Shown: piece by piece, positions 29,861 through 39,823 of the stretch
How positions within the stretch are numbered: the first letter of the stretch is position 1
Layout of the letters: each line of letters opens with the position of its first letter
DNA from: Myxococcales bacterium
GTDB lineage: Bacteria; Myxococcota_A; Polyangia; Haliangiales; Haliangiaceae
Reading direction: 5' to 3'
Assembly (NCBI GenBank): GCA_028287115.1
Contig: JAQBQF010000020.1
Coordinates: 32,321-96,320, forward strand
DNA length: 64,000 nt
The notes under the pieces: generated by a model
Seen by the model: the letters and a program-made list of their open reading frames with translations, nothing else
Databases searched by the model: none
What the model was told of the DNA's origin: nothing
Translations under genes and position numbers: made by a program

Positions 29861-30895
29861 CGAGTCTTCGTTGCAGATTCGATCGAGCGTTTCGCGCGAC
29901 GACTTCTGCGTCCCTTTCGCGATCGCCCAGACCGTGTCGACGATCCGCGCGTTCGCCGGCGTCGCGATGCCGTGCTTCTTGCCGCGGGTTACGACCTCGC
30001 CGTTCAAGAAATCGATCGCCGGCGTGCGGCCTCGCTCGATCGCCGCGAGCATCGATGATCGCATCCGGCGATAGCGCAAGCCGACCGCGAGGATCAACGC
30101 GTGCTTCGCCACGAGGCTCGCCGAGCCGCGCGATGCGCGGTCCGTATCCGACAGCGTGATCCAGTCGAGGTCGAGCGTGCCCGCGACCTTCTCGAGCTTG
30201 ACGCCCTCGGCACGCGCGACGAGCGCGCATTCGGTCATGATGTCGAGCGCGAGCCGGCGATAGCGCTGGACGCGGACGACAGGTCCGAGGCGCTCTCCCG
30301 CGATCGTGCCGAGCGAGGACACGGCGCAGTTGAGGGCGAGCTTGCTCCACCGTGCGCCGCGGAGATTCGCGGTCATCGTCACGGGCCCGATCGCTTCGAG
30401 CAATTCGCCGACCCGCCGCAGATCCGGATCGAGATCGCCCGAGAGGCGACCGAGCTGGAACCCGCCCGCCGCCGTACGTTCGTAGCGGCCGGGCTCGGGC
30501 ATCGACGCGCCCCACGCCACGACTCCGCCGATCACGCGCGACTCGCCGACGATCGCCGCGATCCGCTCCTCACATAAGCCGTTCTGTAAGATGACGACCT
30601 GCGCATCTTCGGCGAGATGAGGCAGGGCCGTGCGCGCGGCATCCTCGACGTTCGGCGGCTGGGTCGCGAGCACGCAAAGGTCATATTTTCCCTCGGGCGC
30701 GGGAGAGACCCAGCCACGCACGGTGCGTTCCTCGCCCTCATCGATCAGCCGATACCCGGCTTTGTCGACGGCCGCGCGAATCTCCGCGTTCGTCGAGACG
30801 GCGGTCACCGCGGAGCCGACCTCGGTCAGGGTTGCCGCGACGATGCCGCCGATTCCGCCGGCGCCCATGACCAGGATCCTCGGTTGCGGGTTCAT
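29849..30895 (-). CDS. panE: ketopantoate reductase family protein
   Basis: The 348-residue product has the ApbA/PanE fold. The NADP-binding motif RILVMGAGGIGGIVAATL lies at residues 6-23, followed by VLATQPPNVEDA and QNGL. The C-terminal helical domain has KLALNCAVSSLGTIAGE, with the catalytic-type Lys. The last part (TPAIDFLNGEVVTRGKKHGIATPAN) is characteristic. It would reduce 2-dehydropantoate to pantoate, though the family includes other 2-oxoacid reductases. It is about 50 residues longer than the E. coli enzyme. It is divergent from the hydrolase pair at 30982. Confidence 0.85.
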   Translation of the reverse strand: MNPQPRILVMGAGGIGGIVAATLTEVGSAVTAVSTNAEIRAAVDKAGYRLIDEGEERTVRGWVSPAPEGKYDLCVLATQPPNVEDAARTALPHLAEDAQVVILQNGLCEERIAAIVGESRVIGGVVAWGASMPEPGRYERTAAGGFQLGRLSGDLDPDLRRVGELLEAIGPVTMTANLRGARWSKLALNCAVSSLGTIAGERLGPVVRVQRYRRLALDIMTECALVARAEGVKLEKVAGTLDLDWITLSDTDRASRGSASLVAKHALILAVGLRYRRMRSSMLAAIERGRTPAIDFLNGEVVTRGKKHGIATPANARIVDTVWAIAKGTQKSSRETLDRICNEDSSAA

Positions 30896-30981
30896 CAGGT
30901 CACCTTTAACCCATGTCCGGGCCCACGAAAACCGCAGAACTTTGGGGAACTCCGCGGAAAGGGCTAGAATTCGCTTAACTC

Positions 30982-31938
30982 ATGCAGATCACCTTCTGGG
31001 GGGTCCGGGGAAGTTACCCGGTGCCCGGCGCAGCAACCGTGCGCTATGGGGGTCAGACCTCGTGTGTCGAGGCACGCACCGCACATGGTGAGTGTCTGAT
31101 CGTCGATGCCGGCACCGGTCTGCGTGCACTCGGCAACAAGCTCGTGCGAGAGAGCGGCGGCGCGCCGGGGCACTATCACGTGCTGCTCTCGCACGTGCAC
31201 TGGGATCACATCCAGGGGCTTCCGTTTTTCTCGCCGGCCTACATTCCCGGTACTCGGATCTCGGTCTACGCGCTGCTGACTGCCGCCGACGAGCTGAACC
31301 AGGTGATCGGCGGCATCACGCGCCACGAATTTTTTCCGATGCCGCTCGAGGCGGTGCCGGCGCAGTTCGAGTTTCATCAGGTCGAGCCCGCGGTCATGCT
31401 CTCGATCGAGGGCTTCAAGGTCGTCCCGATCGCGCTCAACCATCCATTCGGATCGGTCGGCTACCGGATCGAGGCCGATGGCTCGTCGTGGGCGTACGTC
31501 TCCGATACCGCGCCGTTCACGGAGGTGCTCCACAAGCAGCACTTCCTGTCCGGACCCGAGCCGCTGTCCGCGGGCGATCGCACGGCTCTCACCGCGATGC
31601 GCGAAGCCTTGATGAAGCAGCTGCGGGGCGTCGATACCGTCGTCTACGACACGCACTTCTTGCCCGAGGAGTATGCGCGGTTCCCGCACTACGGGCACTC
31701 GACACCGGATCAAGCGCTCGACATCTGCGTCGAGGCAGGTGCCCGGCGCCTCGTGCTCTATCATCACGCGCCGTCACACGGCGACGATCAGATGGATCAG
31801 ATCGCCGCGGCATATCTCGCGAAGGGCGCGGCGGTCGGTATCGAAGTCCTGACGTCGTTCGAGGGTATGACGCTGCCGATCGGTCCGGAGAAAGCGCCGC
31901 CCGGTCCGTCGTCGCGACCTCGGCGGGTGACTCTGTGA
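30982..31938 (+). CDS. metallo-beta-lactamase-fold hydrolase 1
   Basis: A 318-residue protein starting ITFWGVRGSYPVPG. The di-metal motif is SHVHWDHIQG (His71, His73, Asp75, His76), with further ligands in DTAPF and a late YHHAPSHGDD. It resembles phosphodiesterase-like MBL proteins found in delta-proteobacteria. A tail of about 15 residues rich in Pro/Arg ends the protein. It overlaps the second hydrolase by four bases (GTGA). The two are about 40 percent alike by eye and look like a tandem duplication. Confidence 0.88.
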   Translation: MQITFWGVRGSYPVPGAATVRYGGQTSCVEARTAHGECLIVDAGTGLRALGNKLVRESGGAPGHYHVLLSHVHWDHIQGLPFFSPAYIPGTRISVYALLTAADELNQVIGGITRHEFFPMPLEAVPAQFEFHQVEPAVMLSIEGFKVVPIALNHPFGSVGYRIEADGSSWAYVSDTAPFTEVLHKQHFLSGPEPLSAGDRTALTAMREALMKQLRGVDTVVYDTHFLPEEYARFPHYGHSTPDQALDICVEAGARRLVLYHHAPSHGDDQMDQIAAAYLAKGAAVGIEVLTSFEGMTLPIGPEKAPPGPSSRPRRVTL

Positions 31939-32774
31939 AGCTGCGGTTCTGGGGCGTGCGCGGCTCGTTCGCGATGTCCGGACGCGAGTACCTTCGATAC
32001 GGTGGCAACACCACGTCGATCGAGCTCGTGACGGATGCCGGGAAGCGGCTGCTCGTCGACCTCGGAACCGGCGCCACGGAGCTCGCGAAGCAGCTCATGG
32101 GCTCGGAGTTTGGCAAAGGGCAGGGCGTGCTGCCGATCTTGCTGACGCACACGCATCTCGATCACATCCAGGGCCTGCCGTTCTTCACGCCGTTCTTCAT
32201 CAAGGGAAACGAGATCCGGATCATGGGTGCGAATCCGATCTCGGGGCTGTCGCTCGAGTCGACGCTGCAGAATCAGCTCGCGCCGCACTACAGCCCGCTC
32301 AACGGCCTCGAGAACCTGGCAGCCGGCGTCTCGATCGAGAGCTTCACGCCGGGAGCGACGATCACGCTGCCCGGGTTCGAGGTCGTGACGGCCGCCGTCC
32401 CGCACGGCAGCATGTGGACGACCGCATTCCGGATCGTCGCGGATGGCAAGGTGGTCACGCTGCTGTCGGATGTCGAATATCCGTCGCCCGACGATCCGCT
32501 GCCGCAGGCGCTCGCGCTCGCGCAAGGTGCGGACCTGCTCGTCCACGATGCGATGCACGCCGATCATGACTACGAGTTGCGCCGAGGTTGGGGCCACTCG
32601 CCCGCGCGCGCCGGTGTGATCCTCGCCGAGCGCGCCGGCGCCAAGAAGCTCGCGCTGTTTCACCACAGCCCCGACGCGACCGACGACATGATCGACGAGG
32701 TCGTACAACGGACGTCGGCTCGGACCGCCGTTCCCGTGATCGCCGCCGCTGAAGGCAGCTACCTCGAAGTCTAG
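31935..32774 (+). CDS. metallo-beta-lactamase-fold hydrolase 2
   Basis: A 279-residue paralogue of the preceding gene, starting MKLRFWGVRGSFAMSG from GTG 31935. The motif THTHLDHIQG provides His72, His74, Asp76 and His77, with LSDVEYP and LFHHSPDATDD as later metal-site regions. It lacks the Pro/Arg tail. Start and coupling follow from the shared N-terminus and the GTGA overlap. The pair may form a heterodimer; no substrate can be read from the sequence. Confidence 0.88.
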   Translation: MKLRFWGVRGSFAMSGREYLRYGGNTTSIELVTDAGKRLLVDLGTGATELAKQLMGSEFGKGQGVLPILLTHTHLDHIQGLPFFTPFFIKGNEIRIMGANPISGLSLESTLQNQLAPHYSPLNGLENLAAGVSIESFTPGATITLPGFEVVTAAVPHGSMWTTAFRIVADGKVVTLLSDVEYPSPDDPLPQALALAQGADLLVHDAMHADHDYELRRGWGHSPARAGVILAERAGAKKLALFHHSPDATDDMIDEVVQRTSARTAVPVIAAAEGSYLEV

Positions 32775-32792
32775 GCCGGAGCTCGGGCCGAA

Positions 32793-33476
32793 CTACGGGA
32801 ACAGTGCGCGCTCGATGAACGCGGTCAGCGCGGCGCGCGCGCGATCTTTGCTCAGCGTCTGCGGCACCAGATGCACGGCGAGGCCGTACGCGCATTGCAT
32901 CGAGCTGCCGTAGAGGATGTACGCGAACGCTTCGGGGTCGGGGACGGTCTCGCGCGAGGTCACGAGCTCGATCAGGAGCTTCAGCCGCTGGCAGGCGAGG
33001 TGCTCGAACGCGCGCCGGAGCTCCGCGACACCGGGATCGCGAAGCGACATCTCCATGAAGCTGCGCGTCAGCTCCGGTCGCTCGAGCACGTGATCGAACA
33101 CGAGGCCGACCGCTTCGGAGATGGTTTCGCGCCGCGCGCGTCCGACGAAGCGCTCGGGTGTCAGGCCCTTGAGCGTCGCGTCGTACGCCGCGATCATCGT
33201 GCGGCGCATGATCTCGAGATAGACCTCGTGCTTGTCGTCGAAGTAGCGATAGAACGTCCCGACCGAGACACCGGCGTGCTCGGCGATCTCCGGCGTACCG
33301 ACGGCATCGTAACCCTGGGCGGCGAATAGCTCGGTCGCGGCGTCGAGGAGCGCTTGATAGCTCCGCCGCGAACGCTCCTGACGAAAGTCCGGATCGCTGA
33401 TCTTGCGGAGCACGTCCTCCGGTGTACGTGCACCCCTTCGGGTGTTCCGAAGCGGCTCAGGTGCACGACGCGCCAT
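32793..33476 (-). CDS. TetR-family transcriptional regulator
   Basis: A product of 227 residues from ATG 33476 (MARRAPEPLRNTRR). An N-terminal tail of about 40 basic residues precedes the TetR helix-turn-helix (ALLDAATELFAAQGYDAVGTPEIAEHAGVSVGTFYRYFDDK spans about 44-84). The helical C-terminal ligand domain ends IERALFP. It is divergent from the di-iron ferritin-like gene across 73 bp holding a perfect inverted repeat, so it most likely represses that gene and itself. The ligand is unknown; fatty acid or thioester ligands are common in similar regulators. Confidence 0.92.
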   Translation of the reverse strand: MARRAPEPLRNTRRGARTPEDVLRKISDPDFRQERSRRSYQALLDAATELFAAQGYDAVGTPEIAEHAGVSVGTFYRYFDDKHEVYLEIMRRTMIAAYDATLKGLTPERFVGRARRETISEAVGLVFDHVLERPELTRSFMEMSLRDPGVAELRRAFEHLACQRLKLLIELVTSRETVPDPEAFAYILYGSSMQCAYGLAVHLVPQTLSKDRARAALTAFIERALFP

Positions 33477-33491
33477 GGTTCCACAATGCAC

Positions 33492-33533
33492 TTGACCGCC
33501 CGCGGCCCACAAGACAAAATGAAACAAGTTTCA
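33492..33533 (+). promoter_or_regulatory. promoter with overlapping TetR-type operator
   Basis: TTGACC (33492-33497) and CAAAAT (33515-33520) are 17 bp apart, a good sigma-70-type promoter for the ferritin-like gene. The perfect palindrome TGAAACAAGTTTCA (33520-33533) overlaps the last base of the -10 element and the likely start site. A regulator bound there would block transcription. GGGAGG follows just before the ATG at 33550. Confidence 0.6.
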
Positions 33534-33549
33534 GTTTTGGGAGGACGCG

Positions 33550-34590
<1,041 letters not shown>

Positions 34591-34601
34591 GTGGGGACGC
34601 T

Positions 34602-34663
34602 GTCCGTTTTGTCCCGCGCTCGATCGAGCAATTACAAATGATTGCGACCGGGACAAACGGGAC
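34602..34663. repeat. nested inverted repeat, REP-like
   Basis: The outer arms GTCCGTTTTGTCCCG (34602-34616) and CGGGACAAACGGGAC (34649-34663) pair at 13 of 15 positions. Inside are a perfect 12-bp palindrome GCTCGATCGAGC (34618-34629) and a small stem GCAAT (34628-34632) / ATTGC (34641-34645). The pattern, with GTGGGGACGCTGTCC starting at 34591, recalls the GGGGACA-type REP sequences linked to REP-associated transposases in proteobacteria. It fills most of the 103-bp gap after the ferritin-like gene and could also end transcription. Confidence 0.55.
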
Positions 34664-34693
34664 ATGGTCGCCACCGCGCGCTATGGTCGGCGC

Positions 34694-35089
34694 ATGTTGC
34701 GCTCTCTCTTCGTCCTCGCTCTCGTGACGGTCAGCTTCACTGCCTGCAAGAAAGAAGCGGCGAAACAGGCGAATCCGGCACCGGCAACCGTGACGACCGG
34801 GACGGTCGGCAGCGATGGTGTGCGGCGCATCGCGATCGAGGCCAGCAAGGCGGGTTACACGCCGGATCGCGTTCCCGGCAAGCCGGGCGAGAAGCTGACG
34901 CTCGTGTTCACGCGGACGTTCGAGGCGGACTGCATCTCGCAGCTCAAGACGCCGGACGGCAAGCTCGTCGATCTCCCGATGAACAAGCCCGTCGAGGTCG
35001 CGGTCACCGTGCCGCAGACCGGCGAGCTCGGGTTCGCGTGCGGCATGGACATGTTCCATGGCGTCGTCGTCGCGCAGCCAAGCTCGTAG
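34694..35089 (+). CDS. cupredoxin-like lipoprotein
   Basis: A 131-residue product from ATG 34694 with lipoprotein signal FVLALVTVSFTACKKEA (Cys16 or so). The mature domain is strand-rich and fits a cupredoxin-like fold. The copper-site region reads LGFACGMDMFHGVVV, with Cys, Met, Met and His in the order seen in COG4633-type copper proteins. Another Cys lies at EADCISQL. It is probably a periplasmic copper-binding protein. No copper exporter is adjacent. The frame upstream is open but lacks coding character. Confidence 0.72.
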   Translation: MLRSLFVLALVTVSFTACKKEAAKQANPAPATVTTGTVGSDGVRRIAIEASKAGYTPDRVPGKPGEKLTLVFTRTFEADCISQLKTPDGKLVDLPMNKPVEVAVTVPQTGELGFACGMDMFHGVVVAQPSS

Positions 35090-38000
35090 TTATTTGACGC
35101 GCATCGTGACGACGAAGCACGCCGCGGCAGCGCCGCCGTCTTTCTTGTAAGGAACGTACTTCCACGACATCAGGCCTTCGACCAAGCCTTGCTTCGCGAT
35201 GCGATCGAGCTTGGTCAGTGCATCGACCGACGACACGTTACCCGCGACGTCGATGCAGACCTTCGCGGCAACCACGGGCGGAATGTCGACGTTCTTGGAT
35301 TTTCCGATGCTCGGCGTCTCTCCGGACAGCTTCGTCACCGCCGATGGCGCGACGAGGACCGGGCCGGTGGGTCGGGCCTGCGTCACGATCGGGGCAGGAG
35401 CGGGAGGCTTCGCCGGCACCACCGGTGGAGGCGGCGGCACGACCACGACAGGCTTTGTCACGACGGCCGGCTTCGGCGGCTCGGGCTTCGGATCCGGTTT
35501 CAGATCGGGCTTCGGCTCTTTCACCTCGGGCTTGTCGTCGGGCGCCGCGGGCGTCACGTCCTTGTCGTCCGGCTTCGGTGGATCGATGGGTGGCTCGGAG
35601 CTGCCTTCGGACTTGTCCTTTTCGATCGGCGCCGGACGGGGCGCGTGCACGATCTGCGGCTTCGGAGCTTGCGCGCGTTCGTTCCGTTCGCGTTGCTTCT
35701 CCTCGGTGAGCGACGGGTTGTATTCGTAGTCGACGGCGGTCTCCGCCATGAGGTTTTGGTGCCAGACCTCGATCCCGTTCTGACGGACCGCGACGCTGTG
35801 CGCACCGGGCTTGATCGAGACCTTGATCGGCGTGCGCTGCGGCAGGACCTGGCCGTCCAGCACGACGTCGAGATCGCGAGGCGTGGTGGAGATCGCGAGC
35901 GTCGCATCACCGGTCGCCGCTCCATTCCCGAGTTGTTCGAGGGCGACGCGCACGAGCTGATTGCCGTCGCTCGCCGACAGCTCGAGAGAGGTTAGCCACG
36001 ACTTGTAGCCGGCGCGGCGGATCTCGATCTGATGGACGCCCGGCTCGAGACTCGCAGCCCACGGCGTTCCCGTGTGCATCGTCTGGCCTTCGATCCGGAT
36101 CTCCGCGTCGCTCGGCTCGGTGACGAACTTGATCGTCAACATCACGTGCGCTGGGATCCGCGCCTGCGGCTCGCGGACCGCGACGACGCTGTCCTGCCCG
36201 CGCGTGACGTACAACGTGATACCAGTCGCCGCGGCGCCCGCGATCACGATCGCGAGCAGCACGAGCCACGCGCGACGCGGGCGACTGCGGGCGACCATCG
36301 AAGCGCCGATGATCTGGTCGGCGCTCTTGCGCAGGACGGTCGCTCGTAATTGCGGCTCGTTGGTTTGCGTCTGGGCGCGCCGCGTCGGCTGCAACAGCGG
36401 CACCGGAACGTTCTGCGGCGGGACCGATTTTGAAAACCGCACGCGCGGCATCGCCGGGGGCTCGTGCAGCGGCCGTCCGTCTGGAGACGTCACGGGCTCG
36501 ACGTCGGAATTGGCGACGGCGATCGTCGGCATCGAATCGCCTGCCGACCCCGCTCTCGCCAGCATCGTCGGCATCGAATCCGCTGCCGACCCCGCCCTCG
36601 ACGCGATCGTCGGCATCGAATCGCCTGCCGACGGTTGCCTCGCGAGGACCGTATCGAACGAGTCGTCCTGGTCGGCGCCAAACAGCTCCTCGGCATTCAG
36701 CGGCCGCGCGGGATCGGTGGCGTCCGTGATCGGGTGACCGGATGGCTCGGTCGTCACCGAAGACTCTGCACGCGGGAGACTCGGCTCTTTCTTGGGCTCG
36801 GACTCGCGCAGCGGAGGTGCTTGTGTCTGTCGCGCGCGCGGCGGCGCGGGCGGAGGTGCGGTATCCCGAGGCCGTGGAATCGCCGGGGGCGCGAGCGTCT
36901 CGCGCTTGCGACTCGACTCGGTGCTCGGGGGCGCCAAGCGTGCCGCGGCGATGCCGGGTGCCGTCGTTCGATTCGGGCGCGATGGCTCCGGTGTCGTGCG
37001 TTGCGCCGGAAGCTGATCGCTGCCGCGTTTTGCGCCGACGCCGGGATCGCTGCCATGCGGCGCGACGTTGACGTTTGGAATGGTGCCGCGCACGGGCCGA
37101 GGAAGCGGCTTGGGCGTTGGCATGTCCTCGTCGACTTCGTCGGGCTTGACGGCGGCGATCGTAGCCGACAGGTGCTTTCCGGACACGTCCGGAATGTCGT
37201 CGAGGACGAGCGGACCGCCTTCGCCTTCGGCTGCACCCCACACCATCTCGACGGCTTCGTCCTCATCGCGATTGCGCGGCGGCCGTGGCGTCTTGTGCCT
37301 GGGGCCCGACCCTGGTTCGAGCGAGCTGCCGGTGTTCTCGCCGGTGTTGCCCGCGAAGCCCGCCGGTGATTCGAGCGAGAACGCCCACTCGAGCCAGGCG
37401 GCGATGTCGCGATAGCCGCTCTGCAACTGATACGTCCTGCGGACGCGGAGCAACTCTTCGCGCATCTCGCCGGCGCTCGAGAATCGCTCGTCGGGATCGC
37501 GAGCGAGTGCCTTGAACACGATCGCGTCGACTTCTGGAGGGCACGCCTGGTTGAACGTCGATGGCGGCATGATGTCGCCGCGCTGGACCTTGAGCAGCGT
37601 CTGATATTCGTTCTTGCTCGCGAACAGCGGCCGCGCCGTGAGCAGTTCGTGCAGGATCACGCCGGCGGCCCACAGGTCGGAGCGCGAGTCGAGGTCCTTA
37701 CCCGCGACGGCCTCAGGCGCCATGTACGCGAGCTTGCCCTTGACGCGACCGGTCTGCGTGCGGAGCTGCGATGACTGCGCCTTGGCGATGCCGAAGTCGA
37801 TGACCTTGAGGTGGCCGGTGCTCGTGACGAGCAAGTTCGACGGCGACACATCGCGATGAACGAGCCCGAGCGGCTGGCCTTCGTCGTCCGTTCGGTGATG
37901 CGCGTAATCGAGCGCTTCGCAGAGCTGCGCCAACAGGCCGACCGTGATGTGGATCGGCGGCGGTCCGGTGACCTTGCGGGCGTGGCGCAGCACGCGACGA

Positions 38001-38305
38001 ACATCGCGTCCGTCGATGTACTCCATCGAGATGAAGTACTCGGTGCCGACGCGGCCGAGCTCGTAGATCTGGACGATGTTGACGTGACTCAGGAGCGAAG
38101 CGAGCTTCGCTTCACGCACGAACGACTTGATGAAGCTCGCGTCTTCGGCGAGATGCGGTAACAAGCGCTTGAGCGCGACCACGCGCTCGAATCCTTCGAC
38201 CCCACGTTCGAGCGCGCGATGGACGGTGGCCATACCACCAACCCCCAGCCTCTCGTACACGAGGTACGGACCGAACTGCTCTTCTTCGGCGGCGTCCGCG
38301 CCCAT
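35090..38305 (-). CDS. Ser/Thr protein kinase with PEGA and TonB-C-like domains
   Basis: A product of about 1071 residues from ATG 38305 (MGADAAEEEQFGPYLVYERL); a GTG 15 codons upstream has no ribosome site. The kinase domain (about 12-290) has GVGGMATVHRA, the catalytic Lys in VALKRLL, HRDVSPSN and IDFGIA. A Pro/Ser-rich linker contains three 14-residue repeats (AGSAxDSMPT). One membrane helix follows (about 674-697, WLVLLAIVIAGAAATGITLYV). PEGA domains lie at about 735-850, then a long Pro/Lys-rich segment. A C-terminal TonB-C-like domain (about 990-1071) ends MSWKYVPYKKDGG. It probably senses the envelope and phosphorylates cytosolic targets. Confidence 0.9.
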   Translation of the reverse strand: MGADAAEEEQFGPYLVYERLGVGGMATVHRALERGVEGFERVVALKRLLPHLAEDASFIKSFVREAKLASLLSHVNIVQIYELGRVGTEYFISMEYIDGRDVRRVLRHARKVTGPPPIHITVGLLAQLCEALDYAHHRTDDEGQPLGLVHRDVSPSNLLVTSTGHLKVIDFGIAKAQSSQLRTQTGRVKGKLAYMAPEAVAGKDLDSRSDLWAAGVILHELLTARPLFASKNEYQTLLKVQRGDIMPPSTFNQACPPEVDAIVFKALARDPDERFSSAGEMREELLRVRRTYQLQSGYRDIAAWLEWAFSLESPAGFAGNTGENTGSSLEPGSGPRHKTPRPPRNRDEDEAVEMVWGAAEGEGGPLVLDDIPDVSGKHLSATIAAVKPDEVDEDMPTPKPLPRPVRGTIPNVNVAPHGSDPGVGAKRGSDQLPAQRTTPEPSRPNRTTAPGIAAARLAPPSTESSRKRETLAPPAIPRPRDTAPPPAPPRARQTQAPPLRESEPKKEPSLPRAESSVTTEPSGHPITDATDPARPLNAEELFGADQDDSFDTVLARQPSAGDSMPTIASRAGSAADSMPTMLARAGSAGDSMPTIAVANSDVEPVTSPDGRPLHEPPAMPRVRFSKSVPPQNVPVPLLQPTRRAQTQTNEPQLRATVLRKSADQIIGASMVARSRPRRAWLVLLAIVIAGAAATGITLYVTRGQDSVVAVREPQARIPAHVMLTIKFVTEPSDAEIRIEGQTMHTGTPWAASLEPGVHQIEIRRAGYKSWLTSLELSASDGNQLVRVALEQLGNGAATGDATLAISTTPRDLDVVLDGQVLPQRTPIKVSIKPGAHSVAVRQNGIEVWHQNLMAETAVDYEYNPSLTEEKQRERNERAQAPKPQIVHAPRPAPIEKDKSEGSSEPPIDPPKPDDKDVTPAAPDDKPEVKEPKPDLKPDPKPEPPKPAVVTKPVVVVPPPPPVVPAKPPAPAPIVTQARPTGPVLVAPSAVTKLSGETPSIGKSKNVDIPPVVAAKVCIDVAGNVSSVDALTKLDRIAKQGLVEGLMSWKYVPYKKDGGAAAACFVVTMRVK
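36522..36647. repeat. 42-bp repeat, three copies inside the PEGA kinase gene
   Basis: Copies begin at 36522, 36564 and 36606, period 42 bp, so they keep the frame. They encode the 14-residue unit SAGDSMPTIAxRAG in the Ser/Pro-rich linker (about residues 553-594). The Ser-Met-Pro-Thr core in each could be a substrate or binding site for a partner, or autophosphorylation. Confidence 0.85.
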
Positions 38306-38391
38306 AGCTCCCGCGCCCCAGAGGTTCGCATGGAACCCCGAGGGGGGCACGGGAAAAGCTGATGAAGTTTCCGAGACCTACCGGTGATCGG

Positions 38392-38631
38392 CTAGGGCTT
38401 GGGCTCGTCGGGGGTCCTGACGTCCAGCGTCAACGCGTGAATCGGCCCCTTCATCTCGTCGACAAGTGCAGACATCACGAGGCGATGACGCTGCATGAGT
38501 GACTTCCCGGTGAAGCCGGCCGAGACGATCGTCGCCTGCCAGTGGTCCTCGGTGCCGGTCAGATCCTTGAGCTCGATCTGGGCATCCGGAAGCGCGGCTC
38601 TGATCTTGGCCGCGATCGCCTCGGGCTTCAC
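38392..38631 (-). CDS. bolA: BolA-family protein
   Basis: A 79-residue product from GTG 38631 with the family core [20 protein letters not shown] and [13 protein letters not shown]. BolA proteins partner monothiol glutaredoxins in iron-sulfur handling. The start overlaps the kbl stop by four bases (GTGA), so the gene is translationally coupled to the threonine catabolism genes. That linkage is uncommon; no glutaredoxin is visible nearby. The frame continues far upstream on the kbl strand but is a shadow there. Confidence 0.88.
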   Translation of the reverse strand: MKPEAIAAKIRAALPDAQIELKDLTGTEDHWQATIVSAGFTGKSLMQRHRLVMSALVDEMKGPIHALTLDVRTPDEPKP

Positions 38632-39815
38632 GAGACGAGGCCCAGCTCGCGGCCGACCGTCGTGAAAGCCGCGATCGCGGCATCGACGTCCTCGACCGAG
38701 TGCGCCGCGGAGAGCTGGACCCGGATCCGCGCCTGCCCCTTCGGGACGACCGGATACGAAAACCCGATCACGTAGATCCCATGCGCGAGCAGGCGCTGCG
38801 CCATCTCGGCGGCGAGCTTGGCGTCGCCGAGCATCACCGGCGTGATCGGGTGCGTGCCGGGCCGGATCGCGAGACCGGCGCGCGTCATGCCGGTCCGGAA
38901 CCGCAGCGTGTTCGCCTCGAGCTTGTCGCGCAGCGCGGTCGATTCGCTGACGAGCGCGATCGCTTCGATCGAGCCCGCGACGATCGGCGGCGCGAGCGTG
39001 TTCGAGAACAGATACGGCCGGGACCGATTGCGTAGCAGATCGACGATCTCTTTCTTGCCCGACGTAAACCCACCGGACGCGCCACCGAGCGCCTTGCCGA
39101 GCGTCGAGGTGAACACGTCGATCCGATCCAAGCAGTTGCGAAGCTCGGCGCTGCCGCGGCCGGTCTTGCCGACAAACCCCGTCGCGTGACTGTCGTCGAC
39201 CATCACGAGCGCGCCGTATTTCTCGGCGAGATCGCAGATCGTGTCGAGACGTGCGATGTCGCCGTCCATCGAGAACACGCCATCGGTCGCGATCATCCGG
39301 AGCCGCTTGCCCTGTGTCGCGACGAGCTTGGCCTCGAGATCGTTCAGATCGTCGTGCTCGTAGCGATGGCGCTCTGCCTTGCAGAGCCGAACACCGTCGA
39401 TGATCGAGGCATGGTTGAGCGCATCGGAGATGATCGCGTCTTGCTCTCCGAGCACGGTCTCGAACAGGCCGCCGTTCGCGTCGAAGCACGAGCCGTAGAG
39501 GATCGTGTCTTCGGTTCCAAGGAACTTCGAGATCGCGGCTTCGAGCTCCTTGTGGCGATCCTGTGTGCCGCAGATGAAGCGCACCGACGATAGGCCATAG
39601 CCGCGCTCGTCGAGCGCCCGCCGCGCCGCCGCGATCACGCGTGGATGCGACGACAGCCCGAGGTAGTTGTTGGCGCAGAAGTTCAGGACCTCCTTGCCGT
39701 TCGTGATGATGTGCGCGGCTTGCGGCGAGGTGATCGTGCGCTCGTGCTTCCACAGCCCGGCAGCTTCGATCTCGGCGAGCGCTTGCGCGAACACGGACTT
39801 CGCTTGCGGATACAT
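38628..39815 (-). CDS. kbl: glycine C-acetyltransferase (2-amino-3-ketobutyrate CoA ligase)
   Basis: The enzyme splits 2-amino-3-ketobutyrate with CoA into glycine and acetyl-CoA. The 395-residue product has the usual length for alpha-oxoamine synthases. Characteristic segments are [36 protein letters not shown], the PLP region [10 protein letters not shown], and the PLP Lys in [10 protein letters not shown] (about 240). The gene lies 8 bp after the SDR-type threonine dehydrogenase gene, completing the threonine-to-glycine pathway. Confidence 0.96.
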   Translation of the reverse strand: MYPQAKSVFAQALAEIEAAGLWKHERTITSPQAAHIITNGKEVLNFCANNYLGLSSHPRVIAAARRALDERGYGLSSVRFICGTQDRHKELEAAISKFLGTEDTILYGSCFDANGGLFETVLGEQDAIISDALNHASIIDGVRLCKAERHRYEHDDLNDLEAKLVATQGKRLRMIATDGVFSMDGDIARLDTICDLAEKYGALVMVDDSHATGFVGKTGRGSAELRNCLDRIDVFTSTLGKALGGASGGFTSGKKEIVDLLRNRSRPYLFSNTLAPPIVAGSIEAIALVSESTALRDKLEANTLRFRTGMTRAGLAIRPGTHPITPVMLGDAKLAAEMAQRLLAHGIYVIGFSYPVVPKGQARIRVQLSAAHSVEDVDAAIAAFTTVGRELGLVS

Positions 39816-39823
39816 GGGGACCT

